A DNA stretch of 64,000 nucleotides from G016756615 sp035556195 (GCA_035556195.1 DATMFK010000013.1:1-64000), one strand, 5' to 3'; numbered from the stretch's first letter, positions 8,458 through 16,910 are shown. Numbers and translations are program-made. Notes: a model not told the origin generated them from the sequence alone.

Positions 8458-9552
8458 ATGACCACCGCCCCCCTCTCCGGCGCCATGGTCGGCCTCGTCG
8501 GCGCCCTTGCCGCTTTCCCGCGACGGCTGGCAGCGCGCGAGGTCGAGCGCCAGCACGGTCAGCTGCAGCGCGGCGTCACGCGCCGCACCACGCATGTCGT
8601 CTTCGGCCGCAGCCTGCTCGAGCATTGGAGCGACGCCGATATCGCGGCTCGTTTCGAAGCCGAAACGAAAGCAGGTAGGCAAATCTTCTCCGAAAACGGC
8701 TTCCTGCGCCTCCTCGGTCTTCTCGACGCACCCGAGGCCTCGACCCTCCCTCGCCAGTCGCTCATCGACCAATCCGGGCTCACTCCGCGCGCCTTCGCGC
8801 TCCTCACCCTGTTCGACGCCTTCGAGCATGACGCCGAACCCTATTCCTTCCGCGACCTCATCCTGGCCAGGAAATATGCCGGGCTGATCGCCGGGGGCGC
8901 GACCTGGAGCGCGATCGCCCGCTCCGTCCATCGCTCCGGCCCCGTCGCCTCGCTCACCGCCCTGTCGCTGCAGGCGCAGGGCCGCGATGCCATCTATGCG
9001 CGCCTCGGCGACAATCTCAGCGAGCTCGACGGCCAGATGCTTCTGCCGATCCCCTCGCCCGACGACACCGAGATCGAAGAGCTTTTCGCCACCGCCGAGG
9101 CGCTCGAGACCGAGGAACGTTTCGAAGAGGCAGCGGCCGCCTATCAGCGCTGCCTCGCGATCGACCCCCGCGATTCCGTGGCCGCCTTCAATCGCGCCAA
9201 TTGCCTGCGCATGGCGGGTCTCGCCGCCGAGGCGGCGCATGCCTATAAGCAAGCGCTGAAGCTCGATCCCGATTTTGCCGAGGCCTGGTTCAATCTCGGT
9301 GGGCTGCAGGCCGAGCGCGGGCATGTCGACAGTGCGCGGAGGACACTCGCCAGGGCCATTGCCCTGGACCATACCTATGGCGATGCCGTCTTCAACCTGG
9401 CCAAGCTCGAATACGACGCCGGCCATCTTCTCGAGGCGCGGCGCTGGTGGATACGCTACATGGAACTCGACCCGGACTCCGAATGGGCGCGCACCGCCGC
9501 GCGCGGCGTGCAGTATGTCGACCTGCACCTCGCTCACAAATCGGCGGGCTAG
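8458..9552 (+). CDS. BRCT-like, MerR-like and TPR protein next to Ku
   Basis: This 364-residue protein appears to join three parts. Residues 6-90 look like a BRCT domain: a first strand with VGLVG, the THVVFG strand near 45-50, and a closing GRQIFSENGFLRLLGL helix, as in the BRCT domain of ligase A. Residues about 98-165 resemble a MerR-type winged helix (LIDQSGLTPRAFALLTLFD, YSFRDLILARKYAGLIAGGATWSAIARSV). Residues about 205-342 are three to four TPR repeats (AAAAYQRCLAIDPRD, AHAYKQALKLDPDFAEAWFNLG). BRCT domains commonly bind phosphoproteins or DNA ends, and TPRs are protein scaffolds. It sits 40 bases after ku, so a role in end joining or its control is a strong but untested inference. The start is the first ATG after the ku stop. 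Confidence 0.85.
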   Translation: MTTAPLSGAMVGLVGALAAFPRRLAAREVERQHGQLQRGVTRRTTHVVFGRSLLEHWSDADIAARFEAETKAGRQIFSENGFLRLLGLLDAPEASTLPRQSLIDQSGLTPRAFALLTLFDAFEHDAEPYSFRDLILARKYAGLIAGGATWSAIARSVHRSGPVASLTALSLQAQGRDAIYARLGDNLSELDGQMLLPIPSPDDTEIEELFATAEALETEERFEEAAAAYQRCLAIDPRDSVAAFNRANCLRMAGLAAEAAHAYKQALKLDPDFAEAWFNLGGLQAERGHVDSARRTLARAIALDHTYGDAVFNLAKLEYDAGHLLEARRWWIRYMELDPDSEWARTAARGVQYVDLHLAHKSAG

Positions 9553-9587
9553 CGCCGGCACCGGTGGCGGTGCTGGTGCCGGGCAGT

Positions 9588-9810
9588 CATGACATCGTCA
9601 TCCCCGGACTCGAAGGCGAGCGAAGCGAAGCCGGAGGTGATCCGGGGATCCATTCCGTGACGTTGCAGACGGGTGTTACGGTTCAAATATAAGCTTGCCA
9701 AGTTCTGCGGATCCCGGTGAAAAATTGAAACGTGGGGAGCCGGCAAGAAGGTAACGGAATGGATTCTCGGATCACCTCGCCCTTCGGGGCTCGGGTCCGA
9801 GAATGACGAA
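9588..9810. repeat. Palindromic intergenic repeat, copy B (inside-out)
   Basis: Two half-elements of the family seen in copy A lie in the gap before the hydrolase gene: one at about 9596-9660 (CGTCATCC...GGGGATCCATTCCGTGAC) and one at about 9750-9810 (GTAACGGAATGG...GAGAATGACGAA). Their order is reversed relative to the other copies, with the CATTCCG ends facing inward. About 90 bases of unrelated, more AT-rich sequence lie between them. No gene is seen. Confidence 0.75.
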
Positions 9811-9819
9811 GAGGCTGGT

Positions 9820-10455
9820 GTGATCCCAAGATTCCTGTTCGACGGCCCGGATACCGCTGGCGTCACCATCCTTCTCGCCCATGGCGCCGGAGCGCCGATG
9901 GATTCGGGCTCGATGACCGCGACGGCCCAGGCACTCGCCGCCCGGGGCTTCCGCGTCGCCCGCTTCGAATTCTCCTATATGGCGAGCCGCAGGCAAGGCG
10001 CGCGCAAGCCGCCGCCGCGGGCCGAGACGCTCAATCCGGAATATCGCGAGGCGGTTGCAGAACTCGGCGCCGCGGGACCGCTGATCATCGGCGGCAAGTC
10101 GATGGGCGGTCGCATCGCCAGCATGGTGGCCGACGACCTCCACCAGCAAGGCGCCATCGCAGGCCTGCTCTGCCTCGGCTATCCCTTCCATCCGCCGGGC
10201 AAGCCGGATCAGCTTCGCACGAAACACCTGGCCGGGTTGAAGACGCCCACGCTGATCTGCCAGGGCACGCGCGACGAGTTCGGCACGCGCGACGAGGTGG
10301 CGGGATATACTCTTTCCCCCGCGATCGAGATCCTCTGGCTGGAGGACGGCGACCATGACCTCAAGCCGCGCAAGAGCGTCTCGGGCTTCTCCGCCGCCGA
10401 CCATCTCGCGACGCTTGCCCGGGCGGTTTCGGGCTGGTCGGCGCGGATCGCATGA
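9820..10455 (+). CDS. Alpha/beta hydrolase (KANL3/Tex30-type, dienelactone hydrolase-like)
   Basis: This is a 211-residue cytosolic alpha/beta hydrolase. The HGAG oxyanion segment is at 21-24 and the nucleophile Ser94 lies in GGKSMGGR. An Asp in QGTRDEFG and a His in DGDHDLKP complete the triad. The pattern fits the small KANL3/Tex30 hydrolase family, whose bacterial substrates are unknown. It starts with GTG at 9820, just after the last repeat half-element, and no closer start gives the conserved first strand (VTILLAHGAG). Its stop overlaps the xthA start as ATGA, so the two are co-translated. Confidence 0.85.
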   Translation: MIPRFLFDGPDTAGVTILLAHGAGAPMDSGSMTATAQALAARGFRVARFEFSYMASRRQGARKPPPRAETLNPEYREAVAELGAAGPLIIGGKSMGGRIASMVADDLHQQGAIAGLLCLGYPFHPPGKPDQLRTKHLAGLKTPTLICQGTRDEFGTRDEVAGYTLSPAIEILWLEDGDHDLKPRKSVSGFSAADHLATLARAVSGWSARIA

Positions 10456-11222
10456 AGATCGCGACCTTCAACATCAACAACGTCAATCGCCGGCTGGAGA
10501 ACCTGCTTGCCTGGCTGGAAGCCGCCCAGCCGGACGTGGTGTGCCTCCAGGAGCTCAAGGCGGCCGACAACCAGTTCCCGCGCTCGGCCATAGCGGCCGC
10601 CGGCTACGGCGCGGTCTGGCGGGGTCAAAGGACGTGGAACGGGGTGGCGATCCTGGCGCGGGGCGCCGACCCCGTGCTCACGCGTGACGCGCTTCCCGGC
10701 GATCCCGCCGACGGCCAGGCCCGTTACATCGAGGCGGCGGTGGAAGGCATCCTGATCGCGTCGCTCTATGCGCCGAACGGCAATCCGCAACCCGGCCCAA
10801 AATTCGACTACAAGCTCGCCTGGTCGGAGCGCCTGATCGCCCATGCCGCGGAGCTCTTCGCGACCGGCGTGCCGGTGGTGCTGGCAGGCGATTACAACAT
10901 CGTCCCGGAGCCGCGCGACATCTATCCGACGAAATCCTACGACAAGAATGCGCTGGTGCAGCCGGAGAGCCGAGCCGTCTTCAAGCGCCTCCTCGACCAG
11001 GGCTGGGTCGACGCGATCCGCAAGATCCATCCCGACGAGACGATCTACACCTTCTGGGACTACATGCGGAACCGCTGGCCGCGCAACGCCGGCCTGCGCC
11101 TCGACCACCTGCTGCTCAGCCGCAAGGCGGCCCGTCGCCTGGAGGACGCCGGCGTCGACAAAGAGGTGCGCGGCCTGGACGACGCCAGCGACCACGCGCC
11201 GGTATGGGTGGAGTTGCGCTGA
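10452..11222 (+). CDS. xthA: Exodeoxyribonuclease III
   Basis: The 256-residue product belongs to the endonuclease/exonuclease/phosphatase family. It begins KIATFNINNVNRRL and has the metal-binding Glu in CLQELKA, the catalytic GDYNIVPEPRD segment and the C-terminal DHAPV. Exonuclease III cleaves abasic sites and removes 3' blocking groups in base-excision repair. A second, equally intact copy lies at 34778-35584. This one overlaps the upstream hydrolase by four bases. It is close to the end-joining island but not clearly in the same transcript. Confidence 0.93.
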   Translation: MKIATFNINNVNRRLENLLAWLEAAQPDVVCLQELKAADNQFPRSAIAAAGYGAVWRGQRTWNGVAILARGADPVLTRDALPGDPADGQARYIEAAVEGILIASLYAPNGNPQPGPKFDYKLAWSERLIAHAAELFATGVPVVLAGDYNIVPEPRDIYPTKSYDKNALVQPESRAVFKRLLDQGWVDAIRKIHPDETIYTFWDYMRNRWPRNAGLRLDHLLLSRKAARRLEDAGVDKEVRGLDDASDHAPVWVELR

Positions 11223-11245
11223 GATAGATGGCCCGTTGATTGACA

Positions 11246-11408
11246 GCCCCTCATCTGCCTGCCGGCATCTTCTCCCCGTAATACGGAGAGAAGAACGCTA
11301 TCATCTCTGATTTCGCCAACATCCAACGCTCAGGATTTGCGAAATCCAAGCGGCAGGCCACTCTCTCCCCGCGTGCGGGGAGAGATGTCCGGCAGGACAG
11401 TGAGGGGC
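11246..11408. repeat. CCCCTCA...CTCTCCCC-type intergenic inverted repeat
   Basis: The gap between the convergent xthA and pepT genes carries two inverted arms: CCCCTCATCTGCCTGCCGG with TCTTCTCCCC on the left, and GGGGAGAGATGTCCGGCAGG with GTGAGGGGC on the right. Each has its own hairpin (for example CTCTCCCCGCGTGCGGGGAGAG). An inner inverted repeat GATTTCGC/GCGAAATC lies between. Half copies recur at 44953-44990, 45436-45580 and 48368-48410. As a structured element between convergent genes it could act as a bidirectional transcript end. Confidence 0.75.
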
Positions 11409-11420
11409 GAACAAGCAGGC

Positions 11421-12653
11421 CTACGCCCTCTCCTCCCACACCTTCGCCAACTCCACGATGGTCGCCACCGCCTTCTCCATGTCCTGCCGGCTGACCCATT
11501 CGAGCGGGGAATGGAAGGCATGCCCCCCGGCGAAGAGGTTCGGGCAGGGCAATCCCATGAAGGAGAGGCGGGAGCCGTCCGTTCCGCCGCGGATGCTGCC
11601 GCGCACCGGCGTCATGCCGGCGCGTCGGATCGCCTCGACGGCGTTCTCCACCACTTCGGGATGGCGGTCGAGGACGCGTTTCATGTTGCGATACTGTTCC
11701 TTGACCTCGAATGTGTAGGTGGAGCCGGGAAAGCCAGCCATGACATCCCTGATCAGGGCTTCGAGCATGGCTTCCTTTTCCGCCAGTCCCTCGTCGCGGA
11801 AGTCGCGGACGATGAAGGTCAGCGTGGCTTTCTCCATCGACCCGCTCATCGCGATGGGGTGGATGAAACCGTCCCGGCCAGACGTCGTTTCCGGCGCCAT
11901 CTGTGGGGGAAGCCGATCGACGATCGCCCCCGCGATCTTGATCGCGTTTTCCATCCTGCCCTTGGCGAATCCCGGATGGATGGCCACGCCCTGGATCGTC
12001 ACCTCGACGCCGTCGGCCGAGAAGGTCTCGTCCTCGACATGGCCGGCCGTTTCGCCGTCGAGCGTGTAGGCGAAGGCGGCGCCGAGTTTCTCCAGATCCA
12101 CTCTGTCGACGCCGCGGCCGATCTCCTCGTCGGGCGTGAACAGGAGCTTGATGGTGCCGTGCCTGATATCGGGGTTGTCGAGCAGGAACTGCGCCGCGGC
12201 CATGATCTCGGCGACACCCGCCTTGTCGTCCGCGCCGAGCAGCGTCGTGCCGTCGGTGGTGACGATGTCGTTGCCGATCTGATCCTTGAGGGCAGGGTTG
12301 TCGGCGACGCGGATCACCTGGAGCGGGTCGCCCGGCAGGCTGATGTCGCCGCCGCCGTAGTTTCGCACGACCTGCGGCTTCACGTCCTTGCCGCTGAAAT
12401 CCGGAGCCGTGTCCACATGGGAGCAGAAGCAAATGACCGGCACCTGCTTTTCCGAATTGGACGGGATGGTGGCGTAGACATAGCCGTGCTCGTCGAGATG
12501 GGCATCGGAAAGCCCCATGGCGAGGAGCTCATCCACGAGAAGGCGCCCGAGATTCCTTTGCTTCTCCGTGGAAGGCTGCGTCTGCGATGCGGGATCCGAC
12601 TGCGTGTCGATGACGACATAGCGAAGGAAGCGGTCGAGAACGGTGTCGGTCAT
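11421..12653 (-). CDS. pepT: Peptidase T (tripeptide aminopeptidase)
   Basis: The 410-residue product is of normal PepT length. It shows the M20 zinc-site residues: His79 in CSHVDTAPD, the bridging Asp in GADDKAG (about 140-146), the Glu pair 176-177 in TPDEEIGRG, and a late His in GGHAFHS. PepT removes the N-terminal residue from tripeptides in the cytosol. The start at 12653 (MTDTVLDRFLRYVVIDTQSDP) matches the family. A further upstream ATG would add 21 unrelated residues. It stands alone on the minus strand and is transcribed divergently from the channel-like gene. Confidence 0.93.
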   Translation of the reverse strand: MTDTVLDRFLRYVVIDTQSDPASQTQPSTEKQRNLGRLLVDELLAMGLSDAHLDEHGYVYATIPSNSEKQVPVICFCSHVDTAPDFSGKDVKPQVVRNYGGGDISLPGDPLQVIRVADNPALKDQIGNDIVTTDGTTLLGADDKAGVAEIMAAAQFLLDNPDIRHGTIKLLFTPDEEIGRGVDRVDLEKLGAAFAYTLDGETAGHVEDETFSADGVEVTIQGVAIHPGFAKGRMENAIKIAGAIVDRLPPQMAPETTSGRDGFIHPIAMSGSMEKATLTFIVRDFRDEGLAEKEAMLEALIRDVMAGFPGSTYTFEVKEQYRNMKRVLDRHPEVVENAVEAIRRAGMTPVRGSIRGGTDGSRLSFMGLPCPNLFAGGHAFHSPLEWVSRQDMEKAVATIVELAKVWEERA

Positions 12654-12858
12654 GAGCCAGGTCCGGAGATGTTCGTGGGACCACAGCTTTACAGCATCGC
12701 GGCCCAAAATGGACATGGGTTTTGCCGCTCGCCCGCGCGTCGCGGGCCTGCGCCTCCCGCTCGCGAGTTGGCCGCGCCATCCAGTCGCTCATTGTCATCT
12801 TTGGTATAGTATTCGGTTGGCGCGATTCAACTTCGACAAGACAATCCTGGAAAACCCG

Positions 12859-13356
12859 ATGGACGCAATATCGACCCCCAAGCCCATCTTGGAACTTGTA
12901 CTCGGAACATTTGGAATGATTGTCATAATCATCGTCCATGGGGCGGGGATCAGGATCATCAACCAGCGCTTCAGCGCTTCCTGGATCCACATGGACGAGT
13001 TTACGGCGCATTGGCGCATCAACGCGCTGCTCGCATTCACGATCGGATCGCTGGCAGCGCTTCACTTCGCCGAGACGCTCCTGTGGGCCATTCCCCTGTC
13101 GGCGGCAGGCCTGATTCCCTCGATGCGCGACAGCTACTACTATGTGCTCGAGAACTACACGACGCTGGGCGAAGGCTCGATCAGCCTGCCCGATCGATGG
13201 CGCCTGATCGGACCCGTCATCGCCATGTCGGGCCTGTTCACCTTCGGATGGACGGGCAGCGTTCTCGTAAGCATCATGACCGAGTTCGGGAAGGTCGACA
13301 GGATAAGGGCCAAGCAGAAGAGCGACAGCGGGTCAGACGAGGGATCGACCCTGTGA
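12859..13356 (+). CDS. Small ion-channel-like membrane protein
   Basis: The 165-residue protein has hydrophobic segments at about 10-32, 54-76 and 119-142. The last is preceded by YYYVLENYTTLGEG, which sits where two-helix potassium channels carry their pore helix and selectivity filter (typically TVGYG or TIGYG). The filter residues are altered to TTLGEG, so potassium selectivity cannot be assumed. A basic cytosolic tail (RIRAKQK) follows. The family resemblance is to bacterial Ion_trans_2 proteins. The ATG at 12859 is the only start that precedes the first membrane helix closely. Expression seems monocistronic. Confidence 0.7.
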   Translation: MDAISTPKPILELVLGTFGMIVIIIVHGAGIRIINQRFSASWIHMDEFTAHWRINALLAFTIGSLAALHFAETLLWAIPLSAAGLIPSMRDSYYYVLENYTTLGEGSISLPDRWRLIGPVIAMSGLFTFGWTGSVLVSIMTEFGKVDRIRAKQKSDSGSDEGSTL

Positions 13357-13365
13357 CGCCGCTGA

Positions 13366-14295
13366 TCAATCGTCGAACCGCTCTACGGCGCGGCGCTTGC
13401 CGAGCATGAAGGCGTCGGCGACGTGCTTCAGCGGAGAGAGGTCGACATCCGACACGCCTGCGCGAACGACCTCGGCGAAGCGTCGATAAAGCATCGGATA
13501 CTCGGCTTCCGGCTGGCGATCGACGATCATTCCGTCGACCGCCAGTTGCGAGCCGCCACCGGAGAGGAGCATGGATCCCGCGTCGGTGTCGGCCGTTATT
13601 TCCCAGCTCTGCGGGCCTGTCTGACGCCAGTCGAATTCCGCCGTCACCGCCACTCCGTCCAAGGTCCTGAAGGCGATTTGCGCGGCGATCGGCGCATCGC
13701 GGTTTTCCGGGAAATCCAGCGTGGCGGCCGTGACGAACATCCTCGGAAGAATATGCGTGGCAATGGAGAGCGCATTGATGCCGGGATCGAAGACGCCGAA
13801 GCCACCGGGCTCCCAGATCCATTGCTGGCCGGGATGCCAGCGGCGCACGTCCTCCTTCCAGTTGATCCCTGCCGATTTGAGCCGGGTCGAGGCCAGAAAC
13901 GTTCTGGCGGCCTCCACCGCCGGTGCATAGCGCGAGTGCCAGCTGGCGAAGAGAGACACGCCTTTTGCGGCGGCAAGTTCCGCCAGGTGCTCGACCTCGC
14001 TCACCGTCGCCCCCGGCGGCTTTTCCAGGAAGACATGCTTGCCGGCTTCGAGCGCGACGCGGGCGGCGTCCGCACGGACCTGCGGCGGCATGCAGAGCGA
14101 AACGGCGTCGAGCTCCGGAATGGCGTCGAGCATCGCCGCGATGGAGGGATAATTCGCGATGCCGTCGACCTCGGCGTGTCGGCTTGCCGCGGCGACCAGA
14201 CGATAGTCGGGATTTGCAGCCAAGGCCGGCAGATGCTGGTCGCGGACGATCTTGCCCACACCGACGATGCCGATCTTGATGGGGGATGAAGGCAT
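13366..14295 (-). CDS. Gfo/Idh/MocA oxidoreductase, D-galactose 1-dehydrogenase-like
   Basis: The 309-residue product has an N-terminal Rossmann fold (KIGIVGVGKIVRDQHLPA) and the EKPPG motif with the expected catalytic Lys92, followed by the Gfo/Idh/MocA substrate domain. The stretches AAASRHAEVDGIANYPSI and DAVSLCMPPQVR closely resemble the Pseudomonas D-galactose 1-dehydrogenase as I remember it. That enzyme oxidises galactose (and often arabinose) to the lactone. The ATG at 14295 places the Rossmann strand at the usual distance; nine extra residues upstream look spurious. It lies alone, and its stop is close to the stop of the convergent channel-like gene. Confidence 0.85.
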   Translation of the reverse strand: MPSSPIKIGIVGVGKIVRDQHLPALAANPDYRLVAAASRHAEVDGIANYPSIAAMLDAIPELDAVSLCMPPQVRADAARVALEAGKHVFLEKPPGATVSEVEHLAELAAAKGVSLFASWHSRYAPAVEAARTFLASTRLKSAGINWKEDVRRWHPGQQWIWEPGGFGVFDPGINALSIATHILPRMFVTAATLDFPENRDAPIAAQIAFRTLDGVAVTAEFDWRQTGPQSWEITADTDAGSMLLSGGGSQLAVDGMIVDRQPEAEYPMLYRRFAEVVRAGVSDVDLSPLKHVADAFMLGKRRAVERFDD

Positions 14296-14361
14296 GTTGC
14301 TCCACCGCTTTGTGATGCGCATTCATAGCAGAGGGCAAGCGACGGACAAGCCGGTTTCCTG

Positions 14362-14572
14362 CCTGCACCGTCGGGTGGCCGGCCGCAATGGAACGGAATG
14401 GATACTCGGATCACCTCGCTTCGCTCGGATCCGAGTATGACGAAGCTTCTGTGTCTACGCCAATCGCCAACGCAGACGATCGGCGCTTGCCCTCAACGCA
14501 GTCGTCATACTCGGACCCGAGCCCAAAGGGCGAGGTTGATCCGAGTATCCATTCCGTGACCTTGCCGTACCC
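14362..14572. repeat. Palindromic intergenic repeat, copy C
   Basis: This element fills most of the gap upstream of the galactose dehydrogenase-like gene. The left arm contains TGCACCGTCGGGTGG and CGGAATGGATACTCGGATCA. The centre CAATCGCCAACG follows. The right half repeats the hairpin inverted (GTCATACTCGGACCCGAG ... GAGTATCCATTCCGTGAC). In this copy both hairpins use ATACTCGG, so the arms co-vary and stay complementary. Confidence 0.8.
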
Positions 14573-14617
14573 ACGGCGCTGAAGAAACGCATCACGACCC
14601 GGAAGCGTCGGGGCCGG

Positions 14618-14854
14618 CTACTCCTCGACCACCGGCTCCAGGCCCAGATCCCGCTTCGGATCCTTTCCCGTCTCCAACAGCGCGAGTTCCCGTTCGTCGA
14701 CGTCGTAATACTCGCCGTCGACCAGAACCCGTGCCGACATGCGGCCGTGAAAATAACGTTGGCTGGCAATGTGGAGCTTGTGCCGTTCGAGGGCCCGCCG
14801 CACCGCGGCGCGGGCCTTCACCTGGTTCTCGACGGCCTGACGTCTTTCCCTCAT
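14618..14854 (-). CDS. Small charged protein of unknown function
   Basis: A 78-residue reading frame encodes a basic N-terminal helix (RRQAVENQVKARAAVRRALERHK) and an acidic C-terminus (YYDVDERELALLETGKDPKRD). I recognise no family. It runs in the same direction as the upstream transporter ATPase gene, 104 bases away, and ends just before repeat copy C. A short AGAGG precedes the ATG at very close spacing, so the true start may differ. Codon pattern and composition look compatible with a real gene, but this is the least certain coding call in the window. Confidence 0.42.
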   Translation of the reverse strand: MRERRQAVENQVKARAAVRRALERHKLHIASQRYFHGRMSARVLVDGEYYDVDERELALLETGKDPKRDLGLEPVVEE

Positions 14855-14958
14855 GCCTCTACGTTAGCACGCGCCTGGCTTCGAGAAAACCGGAGAGGGG
14901 GTACCCCGAGCATCCTTGTCGCTCGCCCGCCTCGCCGCCGCGCACGCCGGGCCGGACA

Positions 14959-15705
14959 TCAGGCCGCGGCGGCGAGGCCGGTGATCATCGAGACGATCTC
15001 GTTCTTGTCGGTCTCCGCCGTTCGGCGGATGCCGATCTGGCGGCCGCGCCGAAGCACGCAGATGCGGTCGGAGAGACGGAAGACCTGGTCGAGACTGTGG
15101 CTGACGATCAGGATCGGCAGGTTCCGCGCCTTGAGCCCACGGATGATATCCTCGACCTTCGCCGTCTCCGCGACACCCAGCGCCGCCGTGGGCTCGTCCA
15201 TCAGCACGAGATTGGTCGCCCAATGCGTCGCCCTCGCGATCGCCACGCCCTGGCGCTGGCCGCCGGAGAGATCGCGGATGATCGACTTCGCGGAGGGAAT
15301 GCGCACATCGAGCTCGCGCATCAGCGTCTCCGTCTCGGCGATCATGCCGGTCCGGTCGAGCTTGCCGAACGGTCCCCTGGTCTTCTCGCGCCCGAGGAAG
15401 AGGTTCATGTAGACCGTCTGGCTGTCGGCCAGCGCGAGGTCCTGATAGACCACCTGGACGCCCTTGGCCTGCGACTGGCTCGCATCGCTGAAATGCACGA
15501 GCTCGCCGCCGAGCCGGATCTCGCCGGAAGTCGGCTGGTACATGCCGGAGACGATCTTGACCAGCGTCGACTTGCCCGCGCCATTGTCGCCGACCAGCGC
15601 GACCACCTCGCCGCGATCGATGTCCAGGCTGAAATCCTCGATGGCGACGATGCCGTCGAAGGATTTGTGGATGTTGCGAAGGCTGAGGGCTGAGGTGTTG
15701 CTCAT
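14959..15705 (-). CDS. Sugar ABC transporter ATP-binding protein (FrcA-like)
   Basis: A single nucleotide-binding domain of 248 residues. Walker A is GDNGAGKST, the signature is LSGGQRQG, and Walker B is LVLMDEPTAALG. It is half the size of RbsA-type double ATPases and matches the single-domain FrcA class of rhizobial sugar importers. It energises import through the permease encoded at 16980-17948. The start at 15705 (MSNTSALSLRNIHKSF) fits the family. An alternative ATG at 15717 would overlap the upstream PLP-enzyme gene by seven bases. It is the last transporter gene of the cluster led by the ROK regulator. Confidence 0.92.
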   Translation of the reverse strand: MSNTSALSLRNIHKSFDGIVAIEDFSLDIDRGEVVALVGDNGAGKSTLVKIVSGMYQPTSGEIRLGGELVHFSDASQSQAKGVQVVYQDLALADSQTVYMNLFLGREKTRGPFGKLDRTGMIAETETLMRELDVRIPSAKSIIRDLSGGQRQGVAIARATHWATNLVLMDEPTAALGVAETAKVEDIIRGLKARNLPILIVSHSLDQVFRLSDRICVLRRGRQIGIRRTAETDKNEIVSMITGLAAAA

Positions 15706-15710
15706 GGCGC

Positions 15711-16910
15711 TCACCATTCCGGCCAGGCGATCGGCCGCCCATAGGCATCGTGGATCGCTTCGACCTTGGGAGCTCCGGAGGCCAGGCCGGACACGCCGAC
15801 GACATAGGCCCGCGTGACGAAGGCCTGCGCGCGGAAGCCGAACACCACGCTGTCTCCGACGCGCGGCGCGGCGGCGCCCGATGCATCGACCATGCCGTAA
15901 TAGTCGATCGCGGCGGGCGGCGGGATTTCGACGCTGCGCAACGCCGAGGCTGCGGAAGTCGGCTCGCGCGAAACGATCGCCTTCACGTCGTAGTCAGGGA
16001 AGACCGGATCGATATAGAGGCCACCGCCGAAGCAATAGGCCCGACCGCCATGGAGATGCGAAACCTCGCTGAGATAAACGACGGCGGGCATTTCCGGCAG
16101 GTCCTCGAGCGCGTGCAGCGGCGTCGTTCCAGTCAGCCCGTGGCCAGGCTCGCATTGCGTGGCCCCGACCTCCGCGAGAGCCGGGATCATCACGGACGAT
16201 GTGGTGCCGGGCGCGTTGATTTCGATGTCCCGGCGTCCAGCGGCCGCGAGCGCGTCCGCCGCCCGGCGCAGCGTCTCGGTGTTGTGGGTCGGCTCGATCT
16301 TGCGCGTCGCGGCATCGAAGAGCTGGGCCGGAAAGGTCGTTATGCCGCCGAAGCGCCCGCCGCCCAGGCGATCGATGCGTTCGGCGACGCCGACGATGTC
16401 CGCGGCCGGGAAGCCGCCCTCATGGCCTCGGTAGAACGTGTCGCCCTCGGCCTGGATGCGCGCGAGCAGCCGCCCCTCATGGCCGGCGGCTTTCAGCGCG
16501 CCATCGGCTTCGGCCGCCTTCTCGTCATTGAAGACCGTCCAGTAGCGCGGCTTCATCGCCGCGGCGGCGGCTGCCTCGGCGCGCGGCACCTGGACGAGAT
16601 GGCCGAGATGGCCGAGGCCGAGTCCGGCGCGATGCGTGGCCCGGGCGCATTCCATGTCGACCGCGACAGCCTCGTCGATGCCGCCTCGCCGGACGGCTTC
16701 ACAGAAGGAAGCGTTGCGGCCCATCTGCTTGGTCATCGCGAAGACCTTGATGCCATGGCGGTCCGCCGTCTCGCGAATGGTCCGCGCATTGGCCTCAACG
16801 GCATCGGTGTCGATGACATAGGCATTGGCAGGCAGCCTGCCTTCCTGGTGGAGCCCGATCGCCGCCTCGATGAGCCGGGGGTTGCGGCGGCGAAGTACGT
16901 CGAGAAACAT
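15711..16910 (-). CDS. YhfX-like PLP-dependent enzyme with alanine-racemase fold
   Basis: The 399-residue protein resembles YhfX, a PLP-enzyme group with the alanine racemase N-terminal barrel. The start region (AYVIDTDAVEANARTIRETA) leads into VFAMTKQMGRN, with a lysine at the expected PLP position. Later come INAPGTTSSVMIPAL, QCEPGHGLTGTTPLHA and a C-terminal beta domain. Known relatives are racemases or lyases of amino acids and amino-acid derivatives. The YhfX reaction itself is not established as far as I know. The ATG at 16910 has a GAGG ribosome site. The gene lies between permease and ATPase genes, so its substrate is probably what the transporter brings in. Confidence 0.82.
   Translation of the reverse strand: MFLDVLRRRNPRLIEAAIGLHQEGRLPANAYVIDTDAVEANARTIRETADRHGIKVFAMTKQMGRNASFCEAVRRGGIDEAVAVDMECARATHRAGLGLGHLGHLVQVPRAEAAAAAAMKPRYWTVFNDEKAAEADGALKAAGHEGRLLARIQAEGDTFYRGHEGGFPAADIVGVAERIDRLGGGRFGGITTFPAQLFDAATRKIEPTHNTETLRRAADALAAAGRRDIEINAPGTTSSVMIPALAEVGATQCEPGHGLTGTTPLHALEDLPEMPAVVYLSEVSHLHGGRAYCFGGGLYIDPVFPDYDVKAIVSREPTSAASALRSVEIPPPAAIDYYGMVDASGAAAPRVGDSVVFGFRAQAFVTRAYVVGVSGLASGAPKVEAIHDAYGRPIAWPEW

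Noticed and set aside
14400..14560. Possible CRISPR-like spacing in the intergenic repeats
   Set aside because: The units are inverted, not direct, only two per locus and not separated by constant-length spacers. No cas genes are present.
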